Part shown: one piece after another, positions 43,345 through 52,357 of the stretch
Layout: each line of letters begins with the position of its first letter
Numbering within the stretch: the stretch's first letter is position 1
NCBI GenBank assembly: GCA_019454985.1
Contig: JACFNF010000012.1
Coordinates: 18,069-82,068 of the forward strand
DNA from: Bacteroidales bacterium
GTDB taxonomy: Bacteria > Bacteroidota > Bacteroidia > Bacteroidales > F082
DNA length: 64,000 nucleotides
Direction of reading: 5' to 3'
Program-made: the position numbers and the translations under genes
The notes under the pieces: generated by a model
Seen by the model: the letters and a program-made list of their open reading frames with translations, nothing else
Databases searched by the model: none
Told to the model about the DNA's origin: nothing

Positions 43345-43995
43345 ATGAAAGATGCAACTCCTAAAGAGCAGATTTTAAGTAAGATAAGGAATGCACTGAC
43401 CGAAAAAACTGTTAATCCCTACCAGGATAACGAAGTGATGATGGATGTCATCCGGTCGGTTGATTCGGAGGAAGATCCCGGAATCCTCTTCGCACAGGAG
43501 TTGATTGCGTTGGGAGGTCAATTTATCTATTGCGAGAATGAGCATGATTTTTTGGATAATCTTGCTGGGCTGATGCAGGAATTTAACTGGAGGTCGGTAT
43601 GGTGCGAAGCACCACATATACTGAATTTACTTCGGATGGCCGAAATTCCCCACTTCTCATCTTTGCCGGATGAGTTGCCCGTGCCCTTGGTTTCCATCAC
43701 TGCCTGCGAAAAACTCATCTCCTCATCGGGGACCATCGTTGTGTCGGATGCCGGTAATGTCAGTCGCGCTTCGTATGCCTTTCCCGACATTCACCTTGTT
43801 GCAGCCTACAGTTCGCAGGTCACCGCCACCATCAAAACCGCGCTTGAGGCAATCCGGAAGAAAAACAATGGGAACTTACCGCCACAATTGACTTTCATTT
43901 CCGGGCCGAGTCGTACAGCCGATATCGAAAAAACGCTGGTTGTCGGCGCTCATGGCCCAACCCAGCTATTTGTTTTCCTCATTGATGATTTATAG
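43345..43995 (+). CDS. LUD-domain (LutC/YkgG-like) protein
   Basis: 216 aa. The fold is visible from SSSGTIVVSDAGNVSRASYAFPDIHL-like core residues and the C-terminal FISGPSRTADIEKTLVVGAHGP, a strong LUD signature. LutC is part of the lactate oxidase complex LutABC, but no lutA or lutB is here; the gene sits between ftsH and cdsA, a recurrent Bacteroidota arrangement. A lactate-related role is not supported by context. It carries no membrane segment. Confidence 0.85.
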   Translation: MKDATPKEQILSKIRNALTEKTVNPYQDNEVMMDVIRSVDSEEDPGILFAQELIALGGQFIYCENEHDFLDNLAGLMQEFNWRSVWCEAPHILNLLRMAEIPHFSSLPDELPVPLVSITACEKLISSSGTIVVSDAGNVSRASYAFPDIHLVAAYSSQVTATIKTALEAIRKKNNGNLPPQLTFISGPSRTADIEKTLVVGAHGPTQLFVFLIDDL

Positions 43996-44019
43996 GCGGT
44001 TGCAGCGCGTTCTTTTTTG

Positions 44020-44027
44020 TATTTTTG
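44020..44027 (+). promoter_or_regulatory. -7 box of cdsA-psd
   Basis: TATTTTTG followed by C, with TTG at 44000-44002 17 bp upstream as a possible -33 element; the ATG is at 44051. Confidence 0.5.
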
Positions 44028-44050
44028 CCTACTTTTAATGGCCTAATTGC

Positions 44051-44881
44051 ATGAGTAGGATGAGAACTTTGCTGAAACGCACCTTTTACGGACTTATTTT
44101 TGCCCTTCTGATGATTGGCGCCATCCTTGGCGGCATGCGCGTTCTGATGATTTTCATGCTTATCGTAGCTATTCTGGGCACAGAAGAAAGTCTGAAACTT
44201 TTTTCTTCACTGAAACTCAGACCGTCCGACAAGAATATCGTTCGTTTTATCTCTTTCCTTTTTTTCCTCATTGCCTCTTTTGTAGCTACCCAAATGCTGC
44301 CTTTAAAAGCACTTTCGTTGCTTCCACTTTTGCTTCTCATGCCAATGGTTCACGCCTTATTCTCTAAGCGGCATCCACTTAACGAGCTGGGCACTGTTCA
44401 TTGGTTTAACCTGTTATTTGTAGTTTTTCCCTCCGTGCTGATGTTGTTTTTCTACGATGAAACCATTGTTGGCCCCATGGCGGGCGGCCCCTTGCTGCTA
44501 GGCATTATTGTGGCCATCTGGGTAAACGACACTTTTGCCTATTTGGTAGGAACCCAATTTGGCCGACATCGTCTTTTCAAACGTGTTTCACCTAAAAAAA
44601 GCTGGGAAGGTAGCATTGGCGGACTCTTCTTCACATTGCTGGGCGCCGGATTGTTTGCGCATTTCTCGCAGCACATTGAACTTCATCACGCATTGATCAT
44701 GGCTTTTATCATCGTGTTGAGTGGCAGCATCGGCGATTTGATTGAATCAGCCATGAAACGACAAGCCCATATGAAAGATTCGGGGAAAGTCATCCCTGGT
44801 CACGGAGGCATTTTAGATCGCTTTGATGCCACCTTTTTCGCAATACCCTTTGTGTTTGTTTACCTGTTTTTAATCTACTAA
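44051..44881 (+). CDS. cdsA: Phosphatidate cytidylyltransferase
   Basis: 276 aa, polytopic (about seven to eight membrane segments). The C-terminal family signature is present: SAMKRQAHMKDSGKVIPGHG then GILDRFD. It makes CDP-diacylglycerol for phospholipid synthesis. It is 2 bp before psd, so the two enzymes of phosphatidylethanolamine synthesis are coupled; the intermediate synthase (pssA) is not in the window. Confidence 0.94.
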   Translation: MSRMRTLLKRTFYGLIFALLMIGAILGGMRVLMIFMLIVAILGTEESLKLFSSLKLRPSDKNIVRFISFLFFLIASFVATQMLPLKALSLLPLLLLMPMVHALFSKRHPLNELGTVHWFNLLFVVFPSVLMLFFYDETIVGPMAGGPLLLGIIVAIWVNDTFAYLVGTQFGRHRLFKRVSPKKSWEGSIGGLFFTLLGAGLFAHFSQHIELHHALIMAFIIVLSGSIGDLIESAMKRQAHMKDSGKVIPGHGGILDRFDATFFAIPFVFVYLFLIY

Positions 44882-44883
44882 CT

Positions 44884-45555
44884 ATGCATATTCACCGCAA
44901 AGGGCTGTTGCCGATCTTTATCGTTCTGATGCTGACAATCCTTGTCGCCCTGCTGATTGACTCCTTGTTGGGCAACAGTTTTCCGGTGTTGGCCAAAGTG
45001 CTGTACGGTTTTCTTTTTCTCAAAATCGTCTGGACTGTCAGTTTTTTTCGTGTGCCCCACCGCAAAGCAGTAACAGGCGACAATTTGGTTGTTTCTTCGG
45101 CTGACGGCACCGTGGTTGTGGTTGAGGAAGTGTTTGAACCGGAATATTTCAAGGATAGAAGGATTCAGATCTCGGTATTTATGTCGCCTTTCAATGTTCA
45201 TGTAAATTGGTTCCCAATGAACGGACGGGTGAGTTATATGAAATACCATCCGGGCAAATTTCTCTTTGCCAACAACCCGAAGTCATCCATTTTAAACGAG
45301 CGCCACAGCCTTGTGGTGTGTGATGGCCAAAACCGTGAAGTATTGGTACGACAAATTGCGGGGATGATGGCTCGGCGTATTGTTTGGTTTTGCAAGACAG
45401 GCGATGAGGCACGTTTTGGACAGGAGTTCGGGCTCATACGCTTTGGTTCAAGGGTTGATTTTTTTCTGCCGTTGGATGCCGGGATAAAGGTAAAACTTGG
45501 CGAAAAAGTGAAAGCAACTCAAACCATCATCGCTGAGCTGCCATCGAAAAAATAA
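44884..45555 (+). CDS. psd: Phosphatidylserine decarboxylase (short archaeal/Bacteroidota type)
   Basis: 223 aa. Short type: two N-terminal membrane segments (~9-27 and ~35-55), VVSSADGTVVVVEE, FMSPFNVHVNWFP (catalytic His region) and the self-cleavage site RFGSRVDFF, where GS forms the pyruvoyl serine. It makes phosphatidylethanolamine in the inner membrane. It starts 2 bp after the cdsA stop. Confidence 0.94.
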   Translation: MHIHRKGLLPIFIVLMLTILVALLIDSLLGNSFPVLAKVLYGFLFLKIVWTVSFFRVPHRKAVTGDNLVVSSADGTVVVVEEVFEPEYFKDRRIQISVFMSPFNVHVNWFPMNGRVSYMKYHPGKFLFANNPKSSILNERHSLVVCDGQNREVLVRQIAGMMARRIVWFCKTGDEARFGQEFGLIRFGSRVDFFLPLDAGIKVKLGEKVKATQTIIAELPSKK

Positions 45556-45607
45556 TAATCAGTTGCGGCGTATTTTCCTTTTTGACAATTACACGTTATT
45601 AAAGGCG

Positions 45608-46318
45608 TTATTTCTCTTGTTTCACCCCCAATAATTCGCATAAATCAGAAAGCTGACGTATTTCTCTGGCCTCGCTTTTCCATCCATTCAACTGATTGGG
45701 ATTGAAAAAAACAGCATCCATCCCGGCCATGATAGCGCCCTCAACATCCACCACTAAATCGTCGCCCACCATCAGGCTTTCGTTGGCCTTAGCTCCTGTC
45801 TTTTCAAGGGCAAATGAAAAAATCCCCGGATCCGGTTTTTTTACCCCAGCTGCTTCGGAAGTAATCACTTGATCGAAAAAGCGACCCATCCCGCTGGTTT
45901 CAAGCTTGATATGCTGCACTTCCTCAAAACCGTTGGTGATAATATGCAGTGAAAAACTACGGGATAAACAGGCTAAGGTTTCGATGGCATCGGGCAAAAG
46001 AAACACATTACGGGGTGCATGATACAGATAAAAATCAGCAATTGTTTTTGCTAAAACGGGATCAGCCGTACCAAAGTCATTCAATGTCAGCTCAAAACGC
46101 AGGTTACGCAAAATATCTTTTTCCATTTTACCTTCCCTGTATAAGGCCCACATCCTATCGTTATGAAGATGATAACGTTCGACAAAAGCTTTGAGTGAAG
46201 ATACACCCAACTCTTTCAGATGAAAATGAGCGTAAACAAGTTCAAATGTATGTGCCGAGCTGGCATCAAAATCCCAAAGGGTGTTGTCAAGATCAAAAAA
46301 AATATGTTTGTATTTCAT
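45608..46318 (-). CDS. YjjG-family HAD hydrolase (nucleotidase-like)
   Basis: 236 aa. HAD motif I FFDLDNTLWDFD, motif II HIITNGFEEV, motif III lysine in AAGVKKPDPGIF and motif IV GDDLVVDVEGA are all present. The helical cap and the order match the YjjG noncanonical nucleotidase group (dUMP/TMP analogues). Substrate is inferred from family only. It converges on psd. Confidence 0.9.
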   Translation of the reverse strand: MKYKHIFFDLDNTLWDFDASSAHTFELVYAHFHLKELGVSSLKAFVERYHLHNDRMWALYREGKMEKDILRNLRFELTLNDFGTADPVLAKTIADFYLYHAPRNVFLLPDAIETLACLSRSFSLHIITNGFEEVQHIKLETSGMGRFFDQVITSEAAGVKKPDPGIFSFALEKTGAKANESLMVGDDLVVDVEGAIMAGMDAVFFNPNQLNGWKSEAREIRQLSDLCELLGVKQEK

Positions 46319-46386
46319 AGATTAAGAGCAGTTAAACGGTAGCGGCATTATTACGTGACTAAAGCAAAAAGAGGCCTCCATTGGTC

Positions 46387-46914
46387 TTATATATTCATCA
46401 TTTGACGCAGCCATTCAAACATTGCCACTGCCGCCGCATGGCTTACGTTGAGCGAACGCGTAGGCCCGGGCACAGGGATATATACGGTTTGCTGCATCCG
46501 CTCCAAGAGCGAATCGCGAATTCCACGGCTTTCGTTCCCCACAAAAAACACACATTGACGTGGCAGCTTTGTAAAAAAAAGATTTTCTGATTTCTGTGTG
46601 GTTTCAATGGCTATCCAGACATATGCTTCAGGCAATATCGAGCTGAGTTCGTCCTCGTTAACAAACCTCCAGGCAATGTTGCCCACGCTGCTGGCAGCGG
46701 CTCTTTTTGCCCGGGTCATATTGAGCGGCTGAGCCCCTTTGATAAAAAATGCTCCCTCGGCTCCAATATTATCGGCCAGCCGGATCAAAGCTCCAACATT
46801 TTCGGGATTACGAATACCATCGGCAACCAAAAACGGACGTGCAAACTGGTCGTAAATCTTCTCAAAACCCTGTGCTTCGAAAAGTTGATTTGATTTGATA
46901 TAAATACTATCCAT
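46387..46914 (-). CDS. TrmH/SpoU-family RNA 2'-O-methyltransferase
   Basis: 175 aa. SPOUT motifs: motif 1 NPENVGALIRLADNIGAE, motif 2 FVGNESRGI and motif 3 IPVPGPTRSLNVSHAAAVAMFE, which form the trefoil knot that binds SAM. The length fits TrmL/TrmH-like single-domain enzymes. The target (tRNA or rRNA position) cannot be read from sequence. It lies 68 bp upstream of the HAD gene on the same strand and behind a strong terminator of the preceding gene. Confidence 0.9.
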   Translation of the reverse strand: MDSIYIKSNQLFEAQGFEKIYDQFARPFLVADGIRNPENVGALIRLADNIGAEGAFFIKGAQPLNMTRAKRAAASSVGNIAWRFVNEDELSSILPEAYVWIAIETTQKSENLFFTKLPRQCVFFVGNESRGIRDSLLERMQQTVYIPVPGPTRSLNVSHAAAVAMFEWLRQMMNI

Positions 46915-46935
46915 GAAGTTGGTACATCAAAAAAA

Positions 46936-46964
46936 TGAGGCCGACTTTTCAGAAGTCGGCCTCA
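46936..46964 (-). terminator. Terminator of the tandem-repeat T9SS gene
   Basis: Perfect 12-bp stem (46936-46947 with 46953-46964), 5-nt loop, followed in the minus-strand RNA by a T7 run. It ends the gene whose stop is at 46992. Confidence 0.92.
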
Positions 46965-46991
46965 AAATTACATTTAACTTCACAAAACGGA

Positions 46992-49445
46992 TTAATCCAC
47001 CATCAGTTTTTGTGTGGCGGTACCATTGTCCGTTTCGATACTTACATAATACATTCCGGCCTTGAAGTGGCTGATGTCAAGTTTGGTTTCCTTCTGATCA
47101 ACAGTTGCCGAATAAATCACCTGACCTAAGCTATTGCTGATGCTAATGCGGTTGATGTTGATATTCGATTTCAGGTTGATATTGTTAAGGGCAGGATTTG
47201 GATACATTGAAACATAAGCCTGCTGGCCGTTTTCGTCTAATCCAACCAAAACAGTGATCCAAACGTTGATGCTCACCAATTCGTTGGCGAAGTCGTTGCT
47301 ACGGATGTTGAGTTTAGCTTTGCGAACAACAGGTGCGGGCAATCCGGTAGCATTAATGGCAACGGTAATATCCGATGATTGTCCTGCTGTGAGGCTTCCT
47401 GAAGAAGGAGTCGCTGTCAACCAAACCGGTTCGGCTGTACCGGTGAGAACGGCACGGATATTCCAGTTGTAGTCGAGGTTGAGATAGTTCCAACCGGGGC
47501 CGGTCGAAATCCAGCGACCATCATCAATAGCAGGTCCAGCGTCAGCACCCACTACATAAACTCCTGCAGGTTGGTCAACCCAATATCCTACCCAGAGTTC
47601 TTTTCCACTGATGAAGACAGGGTTAACTAAGTTGAGGGTGTTCCATCCCGGGAGGGGGTCAAAGACCTGCTCACGAAGCATAGTGCCAGGGCCGGGAACA
47701 TTGAAAGAACCCATATCATACACCTGAAGCTTGTGACCGTTGCCACTTTCATTGATATATACTTCAACAGAGCTGAGATACATTCCTTGGTACTGAGTCA
47801 TCATTGAAGCCGGGAAACGAACGGCAGCGCGCCATTGACCTCCGTTGGTAAGACCGATACCGGTATAATTCTCACCGTCGTAATGCAAGGTCACATCGCG
47901 GTTTGAAGGGGCAGGTTCGCCGCGGACTGGAGTTGGGTCAACAGCGAAATCAGGGGCAATCTTACCCACTGTGCCGGAAGGAACAAGACCCGATGGAGCA
48001 TCAGCAGCCGTTGGAGCCTCAAACGAACGAACAATCTCGAAATTAAGGGTACCTTCACCAATATTGGTGATGGGTAAAACCTGTGAATAGGTAGCTCCCT
48101 GTTCAACCGTAGTAATGATGGCCGAAGTATTCACTCCAATAGTGGGATCTTGCGAGCCTTCAACCAAAACTGCATACGATACATTGTCGAAATAATAGGT
48201 CGGGGTCATTCCGGAGGTTGCACCTGCATAGAAATCAACACAGCCAAGCTGTTTTGTTCCGGCCTGACCCTGTGCCTGAAGGCTAAACTGCCAGCCATGA
48301 ACTAAAGCATTATTAATATAAAACTCTGCCCAGTCATTGTCCAGGTCAATCACATTATCAATGTGATACCATGCATTCATCGGGTAGTTGAAGGTTGCTG
48401 CATTATCGCCGCCAGCATGCATATAGCCAGTGCCGTTATTGTCGAAATAAACCTCAACAGCCCACTCGTTGCCCGGAGCCTCCATGTGTTGGAAATTGAA
48501 ATATCCTGCCTTACCTGTGGGAACAAACATATCCCATGAAACCTGGTATTTCCCCGAAGTTTTATTGCCCAATTTGAGCAACAGGTCAGTTGTAGTTCCC
48601 TCAACTTTTACAGATAGGGGTGCTGTCTGGGCAACCTCAGCTGAGAACTGGGCATCTTCGTTTGTTCCCGGGGCATTGGACCATGTTGTCCAGTATTGTG
48701 GAATGGTAACAGCAACATAAGCTCCAGCAGTATATGAATCGAAGTTGTCCTGATAGATAAACTGTTGAGTTACTTTTGAATATTCAACATCATCAATATA
48801 ATACTTGGGTGTCATTCCGGTTGAAGCGCCGGCATAGAAATTCACAGCACCAAGCTGTTTGGTTCCGGCCTGGCCCTGAGCCTGCAAGCTAAACTGCCAT
48901 TCGTGCACCAATGCGGCGTTGATATAAAACTTCGCAAGGTCAGCATCTAGGTCAATCTCAAATTTTACATCAAACCACTGGTTATAAGGATAGTTGAAAG
49001 TAGCGGCATTTGCCCCACCGGCATGCATTAAGCCGGTTCCGTTGTCATCGAGGTAAATTTCGCAGGCCCATTCATTGCCCGGCGCTTCAAAGTGCTGGAT
49101 ATTGAAATATCCTGCAAAGCCTGTTGGGACAAAATGTTTCCAGGAAATTTCATAAAAGCCGGATGTTTTGTTGCCCAGCTTCATCACGTTGTCGTTGGTG
49201 CCGGAGAGCATGGCCGAAAGTGTTCCACTCGAGGCTTGGTCAGCAGAGAACACTCCATCTTCAGCCGTTCCGGGTGCATTTGACCAGGTTGTCCACCGGT
49301 CAGGAATGGATTGTGCAATGTGCGCTCCGGCTGTGTAGCTCTCAAAATCATCTGAGTACACAACTTCGCGGCTTGTTTGTGCATTGGCAACGATGCTTCC
49401 AAAGATAAAAAACATCGCAGCGACAAAAAGAGTAAATTTTTTCAT
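46992..49445 (-). CDS. Secreted multidomain protein with tandem jelly-roll repeats and T9SS tag
   Basis: 817 aa. A signal peptide (1-22, ending VANAQ) leads to two tandem ~200-aa repeats (residues ~30-230 and ~231-424), each opening with Y(S/Q)D(D/N)F(E/D)SYTAGA and holding WTTWSNAPG, LGNKTSG, APGNEW and WQFSLQAQGQAGTKQLG. They look like concanavalin/LamG-type beta sandwiches. Next come a linker and two beta domains (~425-720), one with an HLLQVYDMG-like adhesin pattern, and a type A T9SS domain (~740-817: VSMYPNPALNNINL ... GMYYVSIETDNGTATQKLMVD). No catalytic motif seen; a surface glycan- or protein-binding role is likely. Single gene with own promoter and terminator. Confidence 0.85.
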   Translation of the reverse strand: MKKFTLFVAAMFFIFGSIVANAQTSREVVYSDDFESYTAGAHIAQSIPDRWTTWSNAPGTAEDGVFSADQASSGTLSAMLSGTNDNVMKLGNKTSGFYEISWKHFVPTGFAGYFNIQHFEAPGNEWACEIYLDDNGTGLMHAGGANAATFNYPYNQWFDVKFEIDLDADLAKFYINAALVHEWQFSLQAQGQAGTKQLGAVNFYAGASTGMTPKYYIDDVEYSKVTQQFIYQDNFDSYTAGAYVAVTIPQYWTTWSNAPGTNEDAQFSAEVAQTAPLSVKVEGTTTDLLLKLGNKTSGKYQVSWDMFVPTGKAGYFNFQHMEAPGNEWAVEVYFDNNGTGYMHAGGDNAATFNYPMNAWYHIDNVIDLDNDWAEFYINNALVHGWQFSLQAQGQAGTKQLGCVDFYAGATSGMTPTYYFDNVSYAVLVEGSQDPTIGVNTSAIITTVEQGATYSQVLPITNIGEGTLNFEIVRSFEAPTAADAPSGLVPSGTVGKIAPDFAVDPTPVRGEPAPSNRDVTLHYDGENYTGIGLTNGGQWRAAVRFPASMMTQYQGMYLSSVEVYINESGNGHKLQVYDMGSFNVPGPGTMLREQVFDPLPGWNTLNLVNPVFISGKELWVGYWVDQPAGVYVVGADAGPAIDDGRWISTGPGWNYLNLDYNWNIRAVLTGTAEPVWLTATPSSGSLTAGQSSDITVAINATGLPAPVVRKAKLNIRSNDFANELVSINVWITVLVGLDENGQQAYVSMYPNPALNNINLKSNININRISISNSLGQVIYSATVDQKETKLDISHFKAGMYYVSIETDNGTATQKLMVD
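48174..48755 (-). repeat. Second copy of a ~200-residue internal repeat
   Basis: Encodes residues 231-424 of the T9SS protein. It aligns with the first copy at a fixed offset of 201 residues; long segments are identical at protein level (WQFSLQAQGQAGTKQLG in both). Confidence 0.8.
48756..49358 (-). repeat. First copy of a ~200-residue internal repeat
   Basis: Encodes residues 30-230. The identity with the second copy is high (by eye around 60% at protein level), so this is a duplication within the gene. Confidence 0.8.
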
Positions 49446-49495
49446 AGATAGAAATTTTGGTTAATAATGAGCGTAACGTTATTGTTTCGTTAAGG

Positions 49496-49503
49496 CAAAA
49501 ATA
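49496..49503 (-). promoter_or_regulatory. -7 box of the tandem-repeat gene
   Basis: TATTTTTG followed by C on the minus strand, 50 bp before the ATG at 49445. Confidence 0.5.
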
Positions 49504-49548
49504 AGTGTTTTGAATAAAGAAGAAAATGTTTTTTAAAAAAGTTTTGTT

Positions 49549-50478
49549 TCATTTCCATCTCATTCCCTGATAATATCCCAATTCGACCATCTTTTTTTCA
49601 ATCAGGCTCAATAATTGGTCATAACGAAGGTTTTGCCAGGGCGGCGTAAGTAAAAATCGGGGAGGCACTTCACCGGCAAAACGTTCAATGATCAGATTCG
49701 GCCTTAACCGGGTAGTGAATTCTACAATAAATTCAATATATTCTTCCAATTTAAAGAGAGAGAAATCCTCTGGTTTAGCCAAAAACTCTTTCGCCATTGC
49801 CGTATTTTTGAATATCTGAAGTTGGTGAAATTTCACGGTTGTCAAAGGTAAATCCGAGATGGGTCGGGCGGCATCAAGCATCATCTGACGACTCTCGCCG
49901 GGCAAGCCAAAAATGAAATGCCCTCCGCAGGGAATGCCGGCTTGATGGGTGGCTTCAACGGCTTTGCAAGCTTCCGCAAACGTATGACCGCGGTTCACAC
50001 GCTGCAATGTGGTGTCGTACACACTTTCGATGCCATATTCGAGCATAATGTAGGCATTGTGCTGTAGCTGTTTCAGTAAGTCTAAAATGCTTTCATCCAC
50101 TGCATCCGGCCGCGTGCCAATCACCAGTCCAATCACCGAAGGCACCGCCAAAGCCTCTTCGTACAAGGCTTTCAGTTGTTTGAGGGGCTTGTAGGTATTG
50201 GAGTAGGCTTGAAAATAGACCAGATATTTTTTAGCCCTCCTGTACCGGCGTTGATGGAAAATGATTCCCTCCTGGATTTGCTGCGTCACTGACTTCAAAG
50301 GCTGGCAATACGAGGGGTTGAAAGCATCGTTGTCGCAAAACGTACAGCCACCTCGCCCTTTGGTGCCATCGCGGTTAGGACAGGTGAAACCGGCATCAAC
50401 GCTGATTTTTTGGACTCTGCCGCCAAAAAGGGTTTTGAAATAGTCGGAATAACTACTATAAGGTTTCGTGCTATTCAT
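49549..50478 (-). CDS. TIGR01212-type radical SAM protein (YhcC-like)
   Basis: 309 aa. The cluster motif is the variant CPNRDGTKGRGGCTFCDN, with three cysteines spaced as in the TIGR01212/YhcC family rather than CX3CX2C. Other features: YFQAYSNTY, GLVIGTRPDAVD, YIMLEYGIESV and GGHFIFGLPGE. It binds SAM and a [4Fe-4S] cluster; the reaction is not known for this family. It is an ungrouped gene on the minus strand, downstream of the POT transporter terminator. Confidence 0.88.
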   Translation of the reverse strand: MNSTKPYSSYSDYFKTLFGGRVQKISVDAGFTCPNRDGTKGRGGCTFCDNDAFNPSYCQPLKSVTQQIQEGIIFHQRRYRRAKKYLVYFQAYSNTYKPLKQLKALYEEALAVPSVIGLVIGTRPDAVDESILDLLKQLQHNAYIMLEYGIESVYDTTLQRVNRGHTFAEACKAVEATHQAGIPCGGHFIFGLPGESRQMMLDAARPISDLPLTTVKFHQLQIFKNTAMAKEFLAKPEDFSLFKLEEYIEFIVEFTTRLRPNLIIERFAGEVPPRFLLTPPWQNLRYDQLLSLIEKKMVELGYYQGMRWK

Positions 50479-50510
50479 CTTCGGCTTTAGCGTATCTTGT
50501 TAAAACACAA

Positions 50511-50541
50511 AAAGGCAGGAAAGAGCTAAAATCCTGCCTTT
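50511..50541 (-). terminator. Terminator of the peptide transporter gene
   Basis: AAAGGCAGGA/TCCTGCCTTT stem (50511-50520 with 50532-50541), 11-nt loop, with T-rich TTTTTGTGTTTT after it in the minus-strand RNA, 30 bp past the stop at 50571. Confidence 0.82.
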
Positions 50542-50570
50542 TCGGGTCATTATTTAAAATGTTTTTCCGG

Positions 50571-52067
50571 TTATTTTGCCACTCTTTCGAGCCATTTTAC
50601 CATGGCAAGCATCGCAATCATGGAGATGAGACAAACCACCACAAACACACTCCAGGTGACGGAAATGGAGATACTTTCATACATCATTGCGCCTAAAAAA
50701 AGTGAGAGGTTACCCACAGCCGTTGCAGCCAGCCAACCGCCCTGCATCGCACCCTGCATATGAGCCGGAGCCACTTTCGAAACAAACGAAAGTCCAAGGG
50801 GCGAAATAAACAATTCAGCAACCGTCAGGATGAAATAAACACTGAAAAGTAGCCAGGGCGTTACGCGCTGAGCATCAGGAAGACCGCCCATTTCTTTCAC
50901 AGCATTTAAATTAGGAAGACCCAACGAACCCACAGCCATAACGATGAAAGCGGTGGCGGCAATCCCCATCCCAATGGCAATTTTACGTGGCGTTGAAGGT
51001 TCTTTTCCACGGCGAGCCAGATAGGAGAATAAGGCAATAATAATTGGAGTAAGGGTAACAACAAGAATGGGGTTGATTGACTGGAAAATCTCAACCGATG
51101 GGAAAAGACCTCCCAAAAGGGTATAGTCTTTCGCAAACATGGTGAGCGTGAGACCATTTTGATGGAATGAGAACCAAAAGAAAATGACCACGCCAAACAC
51201 AGCGAAAAGCGCCAGAATACGCTGTTTGATTTCTTTGGCATCCTGCATCACTTCTTCTTTTGTCACTTTCTCCTTTTTCACATGAGCGGTAGGGTTAGGC
51301 AATATTTTTTTGGTCGTCAAGAAGATGGCCAGCGAAATAAACATGGCTACCACAGCTGTAAGGAAAGCATAATGGAATCCGGTATTGAAGGCATTGAGGT
51401 AGGCATGAGAGAAGTCGGCAAGACTTGCGGGCGCTATCCCATTCGACACGTGAGCTGCCAGTTCGGTGAATCTGCCATCCACAACTTCCTGTGCCATTTT
51501 ACCATCGAGGTACTGATGGCAAAGTCCGGGCAACTCGGCATTGTAACTATAACCTTGCATGGCAACAAAGGTATTGCGAACCCAGGTAGCAAGAAAAGGA
51601 GCAAACATGGCTCCAACGTTAATGAACATGTAGAAAATCTGGAATCCGGCGTCTCTCTTATTTCTGAATTCATCGTTATCATACATCTGCCCCACTACGG
51701 CCTGAAGGTTTCCTTTGAACAAACCGTTACCAAAAGCGATGACCAACAGAGCAGCCAATGCGATATATTTCGAGGTAATGAGCGAAGGCATCGAAAGCAG
51801 GACATAGCCCCCCGACATCACTAACAAACCAGCAATAATAGTGCCTTTATAATTGCGCGAACGGTCGGCAATAAATCCCCCAACAAGAGCCAGCGCATAG
51901 ATTGATCCATAAAAAATGGAATAAAGGGTGCCTGCTTCCGTTCCCGAGATATTGAATTTCGACATCAAAAACAAGGTGAGGATAGCCATCATGGTGTAAA
52001 AACCGAAACGCTCGCCCATATTGGCCAGTGCGGCCGAGAGCAGACCTTTTGGGTGTCCTTTGATCAT
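50571..52067 (-). CDS. POT/PTR2-family proton-coupled peptide transporter
   Basis: 498 aa with about 12-14 membrane segments. N-terminal GHPKGLLSAALANMGERFGFYTMMA holds the ExxERF-like proton-coupling motif of the POT family (here MGERFGFY), followed by GGFIADRSRNYK and DAGFQIFYMFINVGA. It should import di- and tripeptides with protons. A 58-nt leader follows its promoter. It lies upstream of a radical SAM gene separated by a terminator, and divergent from valS. Confidence 0.9.
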   Translation of the reverse strand: MIKGHPKGLLSAALANMGERFGFYTMMAILTLFLMSKFNISGTEAGTLYSIFYGSIYALALVGGFIADRSRNYKGTIIAGLLVMSGGYVLLSMPSLITSKYIALAALLVIAFGNGLFKGNLQAVVGQMYDNDEFRNKRDAGFQIFYMFINVGAMFAPFLATWVRNTFVAMQGYSYNAELPGLCHQYLDGKMAQEVVDGRFTELAAHVSNGIAPASLADFSHAYLNAFNTGFHYAFLTAVVAMFISLAIFLTTKKILPNPTAHVKKEKVTKEEVMQDAKEIKQRILALFAVFGVVIFFWFSFHQNGLTLTMFAKDYTLLGGLFPSVEIFQSINPILVVTLTPIIIALFSYLARRGKEPSTPRKIAIGMGIAATAFIVMAVGSLGLPNLNAVKEMGGLPDAQRVTPWLLFSVYFILTVAELFISPLGLSFVSKVAPAHMQGAMQGGWLAATAVGNLSLFLGAMMYESISISVTWSVFVVVCLISMIAMLAMVKWLERVAK

Positions 52068-52125
52068 AAAAATGCAGTGTTAAATTATTAAATGAATCTG
52101 AAGTCCTAAAAACCGGATTTTCGGG

Positions 52126-52156
52126 CAAATTTAGAAAAAAAATTGTGGTCGGCAAG
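52126..52156 (-). promoter_or_regulatory. Promoter of the peptide transporter gene
   Basis: On the minus strand CTTG (52153-52156), 19 bp, TAAATTTG (52126-52133): both elements at standard spacing. Confidence 0.65.
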
Positions 52157-52312
52157 GCTTTTCTTTTGCAGGCCTTTCCCATATGAATTGACTAATGGAG
52201 AAAACGCTTCAGTCTCCTGGTCCTTGGTGAAACAAAGGCAATATCTAAATCTAACTCAAATAACCGCCCGAATCGCATTTTCAAGTCTGCCATCACACAT
52301 TCCATTTTTTCC

Positions 52313-52320
52313 TACTTTTG
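52313..52320 (+). promoter_or_regulatory. -7 box of valS
   Basis: TACTTTTG followed by C, 37 bp before the ATG at 52358; no clear -33 TTTG. Confidence 0.5.
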
Positions 52321-52357
52321 CGGCTTAAAACCCAATCTGAACACATTTTCTGCTTTT

